From NCBI RefSeq assembly GCF_004345265.1, contig NZ_SLUM01000009.1, positions 62,001 through 126,000 of the forward strand: DNA of 64,000 bases. Reading direction: 5' to 3'. The first letter of the stretch is position 1; each line of letters starts with the position of its first letter. The notes below the pieces were generated by a model that had not been told where the DNA came from, made no database searches, and worked only from the letters and a program-made list of their open reading frames with translations. The DNA comes from Allofournierella massiliensis. Lineage in GTDB: Bacteria > Bacillota > Clostridia > Oscillospirales > Ruminococcaceae. The translations under genes and the position numbers were made by a program. Of the stretch, positions 33,670-42,027 are shown in pieces.

Positions 33670-35337
33670 TCATGCGGGCAGCACAAACACCGGCCCGATG
33701 AAGTAATGCTGGAACAGCAGCACCGCCCCCAGCATACCGAAGGCGGCAAAGGTCCACAGCGCCACTGCCTGGGGCTTTTTCTGCCCGGCGGAAAGGCGGG
33801 GCTCCAGCACATGGCTGAGCACCGCTGCCAGCAGCACCGTGAGCATCAGGAAGGCAGGCAGGAAGTACCGCGCCTGCACGCCGATGATACGAATCATGCC
33901 CACCGGCGTGCTGGTGATATACATGGCGGTGGCTGCGCCGGCGATGTACAGCACGCTCAGCGCACCCAGGCCCAGCGCGGGCGCGGGCTTCAGGCTGCTC
34001 TTTTCATGCACCGACAGCACCGCGCCGAACAACAGCAGCATGGGGCTGATCAGGCTGATGAAGGGCACCTCCAGATCCAGCGCGCCGAACACGCCCATCT
34101 GGCCCACATAGAAGTTGTTCTCGTAAAAGGTTCCTAGCAGCACCGCGATGTAGCGCAGCGGGTTCGAGAGGATGAACGCCAGCTGGTCCACCTCGCTGGC
34201 CCCGGCAATCTGCCGCCCCACATAGGGGTAATTGTAGCGGAAGGCGGTGCCGTACCAGTCGAAGAATTTGCCCAGAGCAAACCCGCCCACCAGACAGGCC
34301 AGTGCCAGCTGCCACTTTTTCCAGCGGGTTTTCCATGCGCTTTTGGGCAGCACGATGGGCAGCACCAGCCACAGCAGGTTGATGTAGGGCTTGGCCACGT
34401 TCATCATCACGAAGGCGAACAGGAACAGACCGATGTCTCGATCGGTGATCTCGTCCTTGCAATAGAAGCTGGCCACCAGATAGTAAAAGCCCAGCAGGGT
34501 GGCGTCGTAGCTCACCGAAGCGGCCATATAAAGGCTCAGCGGAAGCAGCATGAAGGCCAGAAAGACCGGTTTGTAGCGCCTGCAGTTGCGCAGCGCCAGC
34601 CAGCACAGCGCCGCATAGGCGGCCAGATTGGCCAGCCGGGCAGCGTACATGCAGCCCAGCGCGCCGAAGCCCAGCAGCCGGGCGATCAGGATGCCCAGCG
34701 CCTGCGGCGCCATGGAGATGGTCATGAAGAAGTAGGGCTCGCTCACCGAATGTTCGGCGGGCTGGCCGTCGAAATAGGCGGCAAAGCCGTCGGCCACGCC
34801 GCTCACCGGCCCGCCCTCGCCCTGCTGCTTGAGGGCATAGCCCTCGGTGGTGTAGACGCTGGGGTTGCCGTCCTCATCGGTGGTCATGCCCTGGCTGGTG
34901 TGGCTGTTCACCCAGGCGCCGGGGAAGCTCTCCACCAGCTTGGCCACGTCATCCGGATAGGTGCGGCTGGCATCAAAATCCAGATGCCCAAGGCTCAGCG
35001 AATAGCTGCGCAGGAAGTGATTGGTCTCATCCGGCGTTTGCAGGGGCGGATTGGCAAAGCAGAACAGCGCGCCGCACAGAAAGATGCAGATTGCGGCCCT
35101 TGTGTCCAGCTGCCTGACAAAACGCACCAGCAGAAACACCGCCAGCGTGGCGGCGCTGGCCAGCCCCACTATCGCCACCGTGAGAGGCAGCGCCCCGATG
35201 CGGCCTTCCAGATAATAAAACACCCGCCAGTAATAGGCAAAGCATACGGCACCGGCGCAGGCGCACAGCCAGCCCAGCAGCCAGAACACCCCGCCGGGCA
35301 GCCGCCGCAGCCGGGCCAAAATGTTTTGTTGCGTCAT
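33670..35337 (-). CDS. DUF2142 membrane protein (putative GT-C)
   Basis: A 555-aa integral membrane protein with ~11-12 helices. The first outer loop contains NPPLQTPDETNHFLRSYSLS, the DUF2142 signature with a Pro-Asp-Glu followed by His and Arg. Near the C-terminus is the family GVQARYFLPAFLM. DUF2142 proteins occur in capsule and teichoic acid clusters and resemble GT-C transferases. The start ATG at 35337 has AAAAGG upstream; an ATG at 35409 has none. It is the second gene after legB, separated by 148 bp containing hairpins. Function in polymer glycosylation is inferred. Confidence 0.87.
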   Translation of the reverse strand: MTQQNILARLRRLPGGVFWLLGWLCACAGAVCFAYYWRVFYYLEGRIGALPLTVAIVGLASAATLAVFLLVRFVRQLDTRAAICIFLCGALFCFANPPLQTPDETNHFLRSYSLSLGHLDFDASRTYPDDVAKLVESFPGAWVNSHTSQGMTTDEDGNPSVYTTEGYALKQQGEGGPVSGVADGFAAYFDGQPAEHSVSEPYFFMTISMAPQALGILIARLLGFGALGCMYAARLANLAAYAALCWLALRNCRRYKPVFLAFMLLPLSLYMAASVSYDATLLGFYYLVASFYCKDEITDRDIGLFLFAFVMMNVAKPYINLLWLVLPIVLPKSAWKTRWKKWQLALACLVGGFALGKFFDWYGTAFRYNYPYVGRQIAGASEVDQLAFILSNPLRYIAVLLGTFYENNFYVGQMGVFGALDLEVPFISLISPMLLLFGAVLSVHEKSSLKPAPALGLGALSVLYIAGAATAMYITSTPVGMIRIIGVQARYFLPAFLMLTVLLAAVLSHVLEPRLSAGQKKPQAVALWTFAAFGMLGAVLLFQHYFIGPVFVLPA

Positions 35338-35411
35338 AGAAATTCCTTTTCGCTTTGTTGTTTTTTGCCGTTTCTCCGCGGCGGGAAAACTCCCCTTTTT
35401 AAACGGCATAA

Positions 35412-35445
35412 GCCGGGCAGACCTTTTTGCAAAAGTCCGCCCGGC
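35412..35445 (-). other. Intra-operon hairpin between legB and the DUF2142 gene
   Basis: GCCGGGC (35412-35418) pairs with GCCCGGC (35439-35445), with further imperfect pairing of the GACC/TTTT part inside. No T run follows in the transcribed direction. It may set the ratio of legB to downstream genes. Confidence 0.4.
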
Positions 35446-35485
35446 AATGGCAAGGCAAGCCCGGGGGCATGCCCTGCCCGTGAGC

Positions 35486-36469
35486 TTACAGATTATAAAC
35501 GTCCGGCTTGTAGCGGTCCAGATTGTTTTTCAAAAACTCGATGGTCGCCGCCAGACCCTGTTCGAAGGTGTACTGGGGCTTCCAGTCGGTCATGGAGCGG
35601 ATCTTGGTAGAATCGCCCAGCAGACGGTTGACCTCGCTCTTCTCGGGGCGCAGGCGCTGCTCGTCGCACACGATCTTCGCCTCGGGGTTGATCTGGCGGA
35701 TCAGCTCATTGGCCAGATCGCCGATGGAATGCTCCTCGCCGGTGGCGATGTTCACCTCCTGGCCGATGGCGGCGTCGCAGCCAGCCAGTGCCATAAAGCC
35801 CGCCGCGGTGTCCTTCACATAGTTGAAGTCGCGGGTGGGGGTCAGGCTGCCCAGCTTGATCTCGGTGGCGCCGGTGAGCAGCTGGGTGATGATGGTGGGA
35901 ATCACGGCCCGGGCGCTCTGGCGGGGGCCGTAGGTGTTGAAGGGCCGTACGATGGTGACCGGCAGATCAAAGCTGCGGTAGAAACTCTCGGCCAGACGGT
36001 CCGCGCCGATCTTGGTTGCGGAATAGGGGCTCTGGCCCTGATAGGGATGCTTCTCGTCGATGGGCACATACTGGGCGGTGCCGTACACCTCGCTGGTGCT
36101 GGTGACCAGCAGACGCTTGGTGCCCACCTGACGGGCTGCGTTCAGCACGTTCAGGGTGCCCTTGATGTTGGTGTCCACATAGCTGTCCGGGCTGTGGTAG
36201 CTGAAGGGGATGGCGATCAGCGCCGCCAGATGGTAAACGATGTCCTGCCCTTCCATGGCATGGCGCACGCCGTTGGGGTCGCGGATGTCGCCCATGAACA
36301 CCTCAATCTCGTTTTTGATCTCCCTGGGCAGGGTGTCCAGCCAGCCCCAGGTGCCGAAGGAATTGTAGTAGCAGAAGGCCTTGACCTTCTCGCCCTTCCG
36401 CACCAGCTCTTCGGTGAGGTGGCTGCCGATGAAGCCGTCGGCTCCGGTGACCATCACAGTGTTCGCCAT
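35486..36469 (-). CDS. legB: NDP-GlcNAc 4,6-dehydratase, LegB family
   Basis: A 327-aa extended SDR, first gene of the ~20-kb operon. NAD binding is by VTGADGFIGSHL. The catalytic site is TSTSEVYGT with Y-SAT-K (YSATK), and NTYGPRQSARAVIPTII is the LegB-family signature. It removes water across C4-C6 of GDP-GlcNAc (or UDP-GlcNAc) to give the 4-keto-6-deoxy sugar for LegC. AAAGGAG precedes the ATG. The ptmE-like guanylyltransferase in the same operon favours the GDP form. A 148-bp hairpin-bearing gap follows it. Confidence 0.93.
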   Translation of the reverse strand: MANTVMVTGADGFIGSHLTEELVRKGEKVKAFCYYNSFGTWGWLDTLPREIKNEIEVFMGDIRDPNGVRHAMEGQDIVYHLAALIAIPFSYHSPDSYVDTNIKGTLNVLNAARQVGTKRLLVTSTSEVYGTAQYVPIDEKHPYQGQSPYSATKIGADRLAESFYRSFDLPVTIVRPFNTYGPRQSARAVIPTIITQLLTGATEIKLGSLTPTRDFNYVKDTAAGFMALAGCDAAIGQEVNIATGEEHSIGDLANELIRQINPEAKIVCDEQRLRPEKSEVNRLLGDSTKIRSMTDWKPQYTFEQGLAATIEFLKNNLDRYKPDVYNL

Positions 36470-36560
36470 ATCGCAAAAATCTCCTTTACAACTTCGTTTG
36501 TTTTTATTCTAAAAATCTGCCGCCCCGCCGCCCGCTGCATAGCAGGGAGGGGCCACTTTG

Positions 36561-36579
36561 GTTGTTACCCAGTTGTTAC
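36561..36579 (-). promoter_or_regulatory. Direct repeat at the legB transcription start
   Basis: GTTGTTAC occurs at 36561-36568 and 36572-36579, an exact 8-mer with an 11-bp period, immediately downstream of the legB -10. The period suits OmpR-type regulators, and the position would suit repression. Confidence 0.4.
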
Positions 36580-36581
36580 TA

Positions 36582-36610
36582 AGTATAATATAAACCATCG
36601 ATAATTTCAA
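36582..36610 (-). promoter_or_regulatory. legB operon promoter
   Basis: On the minus strand -35 TTGAAA (36610-36605), 17 bp, -10 TATACT (36587-36582). Transcription would start near 36575. It drives the run of genes down to 15907 unless internal promoters exist; I see none that is convincing. Confidence 0.8.
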
Positions 36611-36630
36611 TAAAAAGAGCACCCTCGCCC

Positions 36631-36677
36631 TTCGGCGCCCCGCTTGAACACCCATTCGGCGCCCCGCTTGAACACCC
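36631..36677. repeat. 23-bp tandem direct repeat between divergent glycan promoters
   Basis: TTCGGCGCCCCGCTTGAACA followed by CCC occurs twice without mismatch, at 36631-36653 and 36655-36677, separated by one base. The pair lies exactly between the -35 boxes of the legB operon (36610) and the MBOAT operon (36685). Each unit contains the palindrome GGCGCC. It looks like a two-site operator for coordinated control. Confidence 0.75.
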
Positions 36678-36684
36678 GTTTTCC

Positions 36685-36713
36685 TTTACAGTGGTCAAAA
36701 AAGCCGGTATAAT
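36685..36713 (+). promoter_or_regulatory. Promoter of the acyltransferase-flippase operon
   Basis: -35 TTTACA (36685-36690), 17 bp, perfect -10 TATAAT (36708-36713). It is divergent from the legB promoter. Confidence 0.8.
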
Positions 36714-36770
36714 GAGGGTTTGGGAAGAAGTTCCCACAATATACCGAAACAAAAAGGATGGGCAACCGTT

Positions 36771-38336
36771 TTGAGCTTTCAAAATCTTTCTTACCTTGCC
36801 TTTGCGCCACTGGTGGCTTTTGTGTATCTGAAGCTTATGCCCCGGCGCTGGCAAAATCATTTTCTGCTTGCGGCAAGCCTTGTTTTCTATTGGTGCAACC
36901 GCCCCACCGGCGACGGTTTTGCCGGCCTGTGGCAGGCGCTTCCCATTGCCCTGCTGGCGGCCAGCTGTGTGTTCGTGTGGCGCATGGGCCTGAGCCTGCA
37001 GGCCGCCCCGCCCGAACAGCGCGGGCGGAAACTTGCCGCAGCGGTGATCGTGTTGCTGGCGGTGTTGGCGGTGTTCAAGTACTTCAATCTGGCGCTGGCC
37101 GTGCTGCCCTTCGCGCCCGGCGTGCTGCACCGGCTGCCCTTCCCGCTGGGCATCAGCTTCTACACCTTCGCCGCTCTCTCCTATCTGATCGACGTGAGCC
37201 GGGGCGACATGCCCGCCGAAAAAAAGTTTGTCAATCTGGCAACCTTCCTCAGCTTTTTCGGCACCATCACTGCCGGGCCCATCTGCCGGGCCCAGAAGGT
37301 GCTGCCCCAATTGGAACAGGAACACCGGTTCGACGCGGCCCGCACCGTGCGGGCGCTGCAGTTGTTCGCGCTGGGCTTTTTCAAAAAGGTGGCGGTGGCG
37401 GATGTGCTGATGATGTACGTGAGCCAGGTCTTTGCAGACATTCCCGGCCACGGCGGCCCCGCGCTGCTGGCGGCTACGGTGGGCTACACCTTTTATCTTT
37501 ACTTTGATTTCGTGGGTTATTCCCAGATGGCCCGAGCCAGCGCCCTTTTGCTGGGGCTGGAGATCCCGGAAAACTTCAAGACCCCCTTCTTCGCCACCAA
37601 CTTCTCCGGCTTCTGGAGCCGGTGGCACATCAGCCTTTCCAGCTGGCTGCAGGACTACCTGTTTACCACGCTGGTCTGGGCGGACGCTTCCAAGCTGCCG
37701 CTGCTGGGCCGCAAGATCACCCGGTTTTCGCCGGTGTTCTGTGTGTTCTGCGTCTTCTTTGTTTCCGGTTTCTGGCACGGCAACACCCTGCCCTTCGTGA
37801 TCTGGGGCCTGTTGCAGGCCGCCTACCGGGTGGGCGAAGAGCTGCTGCATCAAAAATTGGGCAAGCCCAAAAAGAAAGCCCCTGCCCGCCAGCAGTGGGC
37901 AAAGCGGCTGGGCGTGTTCCTTCTGTGGAACTTCAGCATGGTATTCTTTGCCATGGGCAGTGCCATCGGCCAACCGGAGGGCGAAAGCTACGGCGTGGGC
38001 CAGGCCTTCGCCATTGTAAAAGGCTGGTTCGCCGGCTGGTCCCCCGCCCGCTTTGCTTCCGAGAGCTGGCAGGCCATTCTGGGCGGCTTCTACAACAACA
38101 CCCTTATGGGCGCGGCCTGGATTTTGATGCTGGCCTGCACGCTGGCGCTGGCCTTCTGGCTGGACTGGCAGCGCAACTTCCAGTTCAAGAACAAGAGCGA
38201 GGAGCTGGTGCTCACCGCCCAGAAGCCCGCTGTGCGCTGGGCGCTTTACTATGCGCTGGTGCTGTTCAGCTTCGCCGGGCTCGTCATGCAGAACGGCGGC
38301 TTTGCCGGGGGCAGCTTTGCCTACGGCGGCTTTTGA
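36771..38336 (+). CDS. MBOAT-family membrane O-acyltransferase
   Basis: A 521-aa polytopic protein of the DltB/AlgI type. The start is a TTG at 36771 with AAAAGGATGGG 8 bases upstream; an earlier TTG at 36720 coincides with the expected transcription start. About 11 helices are visible. YLYFDFVGYSQMARASALLLG and NFSGFWSRWHISLSSWLQDYL are family motifs, and the catalytic His is in VSGFWHGNT. MBOAT proteins pass acyl groups across the membrane to an SGNH partner, which is the next gene. Acetylation of the exported glycan is the likely job. Confidence 0.93.
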   Translation: MSFQNLSYLAFAPLVAFVYLKLMPRRWQNHFLLAASLVFYWCNRPTGDGFAGLWQALPIALLAASCVFVWRMGLSLQAAPPEQRGRKLAAAVIVLLAVLAVFKYFNLALAVLPFAPGVLHRLPFPLGISFYTFAALSYLIDVSRGDMPAEKKFVNLATFLSFFGTITAGPICRAQKVLPQLEQEHRFDAARTVRALQLFALGFFKKVAVADVLMMYVSQVFADIPGHGGPALLAATVGYTFYLYFDFVGYSQMARASALLLGLEIPENFKTPFFATNFSGFWSRWHISLSSWLQDYLFTTLVWADASKLPLLGRKITRFSPVFCVFCVFFVSGFWHGNTLPFVIWGLLQAAYRVGEELLHQKLGKPKKKAPARQQWAKRLGVFLLWNFSMVFFAMGSAIGQPEGESYGVGQAFAIVKGWFAGWSPARFASESWQAILGGFYNNTLMGAAWILMLACTLALAFWLDWQRNFQFKNKSEELVLTAQKPAVRWALYYALVLFSFAGLVMQNGGFAGGSFAYGGF

Positions 38337-38366
38337 TCATTTTTGCAGAAAGGAGCCCACGGCCCC

Positions 38367-39323
38367 ATGAAACATATTCTACGCAACCTTGCGCTGCTGC
38401 TGGTTCCGGTGCTGGCGTACTTCTGCCTGTTTGTGGCCTTTGAGCCCAACAATTACTTCGGCCTGCACCCAAATACCGACAGCGACGCCCCCATCAGCCG
38501 GCTGAAGGATTTCAAACGCGAGCCCGGCAATTCCATCATCATCGGCGATTCCCGCTTTGCCCATTTCGACATGGAGCTGGTGGAACAAACCAGCGGCCGC
38601 AGCTGGCAGAATCTGGCCTTCGGCGGCGCGTCGCTGCGGGAGGGCATCGACCTTTTAAACTGGGCGCTGGACGAGAACCCGGATCTGGAGGAAGTGATCT
38701 TCGGCTTTTCCTTCTACACCATCAACCAGGGCTACGACACCGACCGGATGAGCAACCTGGAAAAGACGTTGAACAATCCCTTCGCCTACCTCTTTAATCT
38801 GGAATACAACGTGAACATGCTCACCAACCTGCAAAACCAGATCACCGGCCGGGTGGATGCCCCCGAAACCGGCGACTGGGTTTACCCGCAGGACTACACC
38901 GCTGCCGACGGCACGGTGTATGAGGTGCACACCCTGCTGGCCGAGTACCCCGCCGCCCTGATCACCAAGTGTGAAAACTGGGCGCTGAACACCAGCCAGC
39001 TGGAGCGGCTGTACGAAGCCGCCGCCCGGTGTGCCGAACAGGGCGTGAAGCTGACCGTGGTGCTGGCCCCCATGGCGGACATCGTGAAAACCGAAGTCTG
39101 CGATGTGTACGGCGAGGGCGGCACCATCACCGACCAGATGGAAACCACCGTGCTGCCCCAGCTGGCGGAAAAATCCGCCGAACTGGGCCTCTCGGTGCTG
39201 GACTACGAATGGTCGAACCGGCCAGACTTTGACGACGATACCCAATTCTACGACGGCTTCCATCTGGACGAGCGCTACGGCCTGCCCCAGTGGACCGAGC
39301 AGCTGTTCACCGATCTGGGCTAA
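38367..39323 (+). CDS. SGNH-fold, DltD/AlgX-like extracytoplasmic protein
   Basis: A 318-aa protein with one N-terminal TM anchor (about 7-24). The block I motif is IIIGDSRFAHF with nucleophile Ser62, and block V is FYDGFHLDERYG with Asp and His. This is the esterase/acyltransferase triad used by DltD and AlgX/AlgJ partners of MBOAT proteins. The ATG at 38367 follows AAAGGAG 11 bases upstream. It probably accepts the acyl group from the MBOAT protein and places it on the polysaccharide at the cell surface. Confidence 0.87.
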   Translation: MKHILRNLALLLVPVLAYFCLFVAFEPNNYFGLHPNTDSDAPISRLKDFKREPGNSIIIGDSRFAHFDMELVEQTSGRSWQNLAFGGASLREGIDLLNWALDENPDLEEVIFGFSFYTINQGYDTDRMSNLEKTLNNPFAYLFNLEYNVNMLTNLQNQITGRVDAPETGDWVYPQDYTAADGTVYEVHTLLAEYPAALITKCENWALNTSQLERLYEAAARCAEQGVKLTVVLAPMADIVKTEVCDVYGEGGTITDQMETTVLPQLAEKSAELGLSVLDYEWSNRPDFDDDTQFYDGFHLDERYGLPQWTEQLFTDLG

Positions 39324-39371
39324 GGGCAGCCGTTTCTGCCCGAAAAGCCCCCACAAAAAGGAGCGAAAAAA

Positions 39372-40697
39372 GTGAGTCTTGATTTTCTGATCCTCTACGA
39401 GCACACGGTGCGGGAATACGAAAGCGACCTTCTTTTGAAGCTGGAGCTGGAGCGACGGGGCTACACCGCCGAGATCCGCCAGCTGCTGGACCGCAAAAAG
39501 CTGAAGTACTTCACCTGGAAAAAGCCCAGGGTGCTGGTGTCCAGCTGCATGTACGACAACGAGGCCATCAACAGCCACGTTTACAACAACGTGGGCAGGC
39601 TGAACAAAATCGTGAACCTGCACTGGGAGCAGATGCTCAGCGACACCCAGGAGGAGGGCGACTGGTTCAACTTTAACGGCAACGCCAAAAAGTGCGTGCA
39701 GACCTGCTGGGGCCGCCGCACCGCGGACCGGCTGATCGCCCACGGCATGGAGGAGAAAAACTGCCCGGTGACCGGCGCGGTGATGATGGACTTCGTGCGG
39801 CCGGAATTTTCCGGCTATTTCAAAAACAAGGCAGACCTGTGTGCCGAGTTCGGGCTGGACGCCTCCAAGGAGCTGCACCTGTACATTTCCAGCTTCGGCT
39901 ATGCCAGCATGACCGAGCAGGAGGTGAAGGAGCTGAGCGAGATGGCGGGCACCGACTTCACCGGCTTTGCCGCCACCAACCGGGTGAGCATGGCCGAGAC
40001 CCTGCGCTGGTTCGACGAGTATCTGGGCCAGCACCCGGAGGTTGAGCTGGTTTACCGCCGCCACCCCAGCGAGTGGAACAGCCCCCAGCTGGCCGAGCTG
40101 GCCAAAAAGCGGCCCAACTTCCATGTGATCTTCGCCTACGGCGTGAAGGACTGGATCATGGCGGCAGACTCCATCTCCATCTGGATGAGCACCGCCATTG
40201 CCGAGGTATACATGGCGGGCAAGAGCTGCCACATCCTGCGCCCGGCCCCCATCGAGCACGAGTACGACCCGGTGATCTACGCCGCAGCCAAGTATGTGAC
40301 CAGCTACGAGGAGTTCCTCGCCGCCATGGCGGACAAAAACCCGCCCTTCCCCATCGCCCGCGAGGTGATCGAGGGCTATTTTGACCCCAGCGAAACCCCC
40401 GCCTATATCCGCATGGCGGATCTGCTGGAAACCGTGTATAAGGAGCCGCCCCGGGACGAGCCCATGGGCGAAGGCTTCACGCCCCATTTCAACTGGCTCA
40501 AGTTCTTCGCGCTGTGGGGCGTGCACATCCTGTTCGCCCTGCGCCTGCCCCCGAAGAAGGTGTTCTTCTTCCACAAGGGGCTGGCGGATTTTGCACAGCG
40601 CATCTACGGTTATGTGGAAAAAGCCTATGTGCCGAAGGCCCAGATCAGGGCCATGGAGGACAAGATCCGCCCCTTCGTGATGAAAGGGGGCAAGTAA
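39372..40697 (+). CDS. Cytosolic glycosyltransferase, sialyltransferase-like (candidate legionaminyltransferase)
   Basis: A 441-aa soluble GT-B-like protein starting with GTG at 39372 behind AAAGGAGCG. It resembles surface-carbohydrate biosynthesis proteins. The C-terminal half has YRRHPSEWNSP, with His-Pro at 231-232, then WMSTAIAE with Ser-Thr at 273-274. His-Pro and Ser-Ser/Thr motifs are shared by bacterial sialyl- and polysialyltransferases (GT38, GT52, GT80), which use CMP-nonulosonates. With legF across the divergent promoter, transfer of legionaminic acid is plausible. Other capsule GT-B roles are possible. Confidence 0.7.
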   Translation: MSLDFLILYEHTVREYESDLLLKLELERRGYTAEIRQLLDRKKLKYFTWKKPRVLVSSCMYDNEAINSHVYNNVGRLNKIVNLHWEQMLSDTQEEGDWFNFNGNAKKCVQTCWGRRTADRLIAHGMEEKNCPVTGAVMMDFVRPEFSGYFKNKADLCAEFGLDASKELHLYISSFGYASMTEQEVKELSEMAGTDFTGFAATNRVSMAETLRWFDEYLGQHPEVELVYRRHPSEWNSPQLAELAKKRPNFHVIFAYGVKDWIMAADSISIWMSTAIAEVYMAGKSCHILRPAPIEHEYDPVIYAAAKYVTSYEEFLAAMADKNPPFPIAREVIEGYFDPSETPAYIRMADLLETVYKEPPRDEPMGEGFTPHFNWLKFFALWGVHILFALRLPPKKVFFFHKGLADFAQRIYGYVEKAYVPKAQIRAMEDKIRPFVMKGGK

Positions 40698-40703
40698 CCT
40701 GCC

Positions 40704-41939
40704 ATGGAACGCCAAATGCGCCGCAACGTGCTGTTCAACACCGCGGGCAGCCTGCTTTTTTATATCTGTCAGGCGGCCATCACCCTGCTGGTCACCGCAC
40801 TGGCCGGAGCCGAGGCCAACGGCCTGCTGGCCACCGGCATGACCATTGCCAACGTGTGTCTTTCCGCTGCCAGCTACGGCATGCGCACCTTTCAGGTGTC
40901 TGACCTTTCGGGCAAATACACCGACCGCAGCTACCTGCTCAGCCGCTATATCACCCTGACCGCGGCGGGGCTGGGCTGCCTTGTATTCTCCTTTGTGAAC
41001 AGCTATTCTGCCGAGCAGCGGTGGGTGATCTTCCTCTACACCGGCTACCGGCTGATCGAAAGCTGGTCGGACGTGTGGCACGGCTATCTGCAAAAGGCCG
41101 AGCGGATCGACATCGTGGGCATCAGCTTCGGGGTTCGCGGCATCGTAACCGCCCTGAGCGTGACGCTGGGCCTTCTGCTCACCAAAGATCTAGTGCTCAC
41201 GCTGGCCGTTCTGTTTGCACTGAACGCCGCCTATGTGCTGGTGGTGGACATTCCCCTGGCCCGCCGCCGGGCGGATTTCAAACGCACCGGCGGTGCAGGC
41301 GTGAAGGCTTTGCTGCTGGAATGCCTGCCGCTTGCGGTGTACGCCTTTTTGAACACCACCATCGCCTCGGTACCCCGCTACTACTGCGAGCGGATTCTGG
41401 GCAGCGTGAAACTGGGTTATTTCAACAACGTGTTTTTGCCAGTGATGATTCTGCAGGTGGCGGTGATTTATCTGTTTGTGCCCTTCATCACCACCTTTGC
41501 CCGCCTGTGGACCGACCGGAACGGCAAGGGCTTTTACAAGGGGCTGCGCCTGCTGGGTGCGGCACTGGTGACCCTGTGGATTGTCGGCACCATCGGCGTG
41601 GCCCTGCTGGGCCGGTGGGGGCTGTCGATTCTGTACCCCACCACCCCCGAGGTGCTGGACTACGCGCCGCTGCTTGGGCCGCTGGTGCTGGCCACTGTGT
41701 GCACGGTGGCGGCCACGGTGCTGTGCCATCTGCTCACCATCGCCCGGGAGATGCGTGGTCTGATCCTGGGCAATCTGGCAGGCCTTGCCGCCGCTCTCCT
41801 GGCCAGCCAGCCCCTGCTGCGCGCCTTCGATGTGTACGGCGCGGCCTGGGCCACCATTCTGGGCATCGGCGTGCAGGCCATCGCCCTGCTGGCCTTCCTG
41901 CTCGTTCGCTGCAAAAAGCAGTTTGCGGCCAATCAATAA
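40704..41939 (+). CDS. Wzx-type polysaccharide flippase (MOP superfamily)
   Basis: A 411-aa integral membrane protein with ~12 helices and the N-terminal RRNVLFNTAGSLLFYICQAA typical of oligosaccharide translocases, where an arginine pair precedes TM1. GYRLIESWSDVWHGYLQKAER in the middle resembles the Wzx/RfbX consensus. It starts 6 bases after the GT. It should move the undecaprenyl-linked repeat unit to the outer face, where the GT-C proteins, MBOAT and SGNH proteins act. No Wzy polymerase is certain; one of the large GT-C-like proteins could fill that role. Confidence 0.88.
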   Translation: MERQMRRNVLFNTAGSLLFYICQAAITLLVTALAGAEANGLLATGMTIANVCLSAASYGMRTFQVSDLSGKYTDRSYLLSRYITLTAAGLGCLVFSFVNSYSAEQRWVIFLYTGYRLIESWSDVWHGYLQKAERIDIVGISFGVRGIVTALSVTLGLLLTKDLVLTLAVLFALNAAYVLVVDIPLARRRADFKRTGGAGVKALLLECLPLAVYAFLNTTIASVPRYYCERILGSVKLGYFNNVFLPVMILQVAVIYLFVPFITTFARLWTDRNGKGFYKGLRLLGAALVTLWIVGTIGVALLGRWGLSILYPTTPEVLDYAPLLGPLVLATVCTVAATVLCHLLTIAREMRGLILGNLAGLAAALLASQPLLRAFDVYGAAWATILGIGVQAIALLAFLLVRCKKQFAANQ

Positions 41940-41954
41940 ACTCAAAAATGCAAA

Positions 41955-42008
41955 ACGACAGCCCCTTCCCTTAGCCATTATGACATAAGGGAAGGGGCTG
42001 TCGTTGTA
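41955..42008. terminator. Bidirectional terminator after the flippase gene
   Basis: A perfect 19-bp stem, ACGACAGCCCCTTCCCTTA (41955-41973) with its complement at 41986-42004, and a 12-base loop. It lies between convergent genes. Confidence 0.85.
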
Positions 42009-42027
42009 TCCGTTTCTTTCGTATCGT

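Noticed and set aside
36631-36677. CRISPR-like repeat
   Set aside because: Only two copies with a 1-bp gap; there are no spacers and no cas genes.
38655-41093. An 812-codon minus-strand frame opposite the SGNH, GT and flippase genes
   Set aside because: It spans three well-supported genes in antisense and shows no domain.
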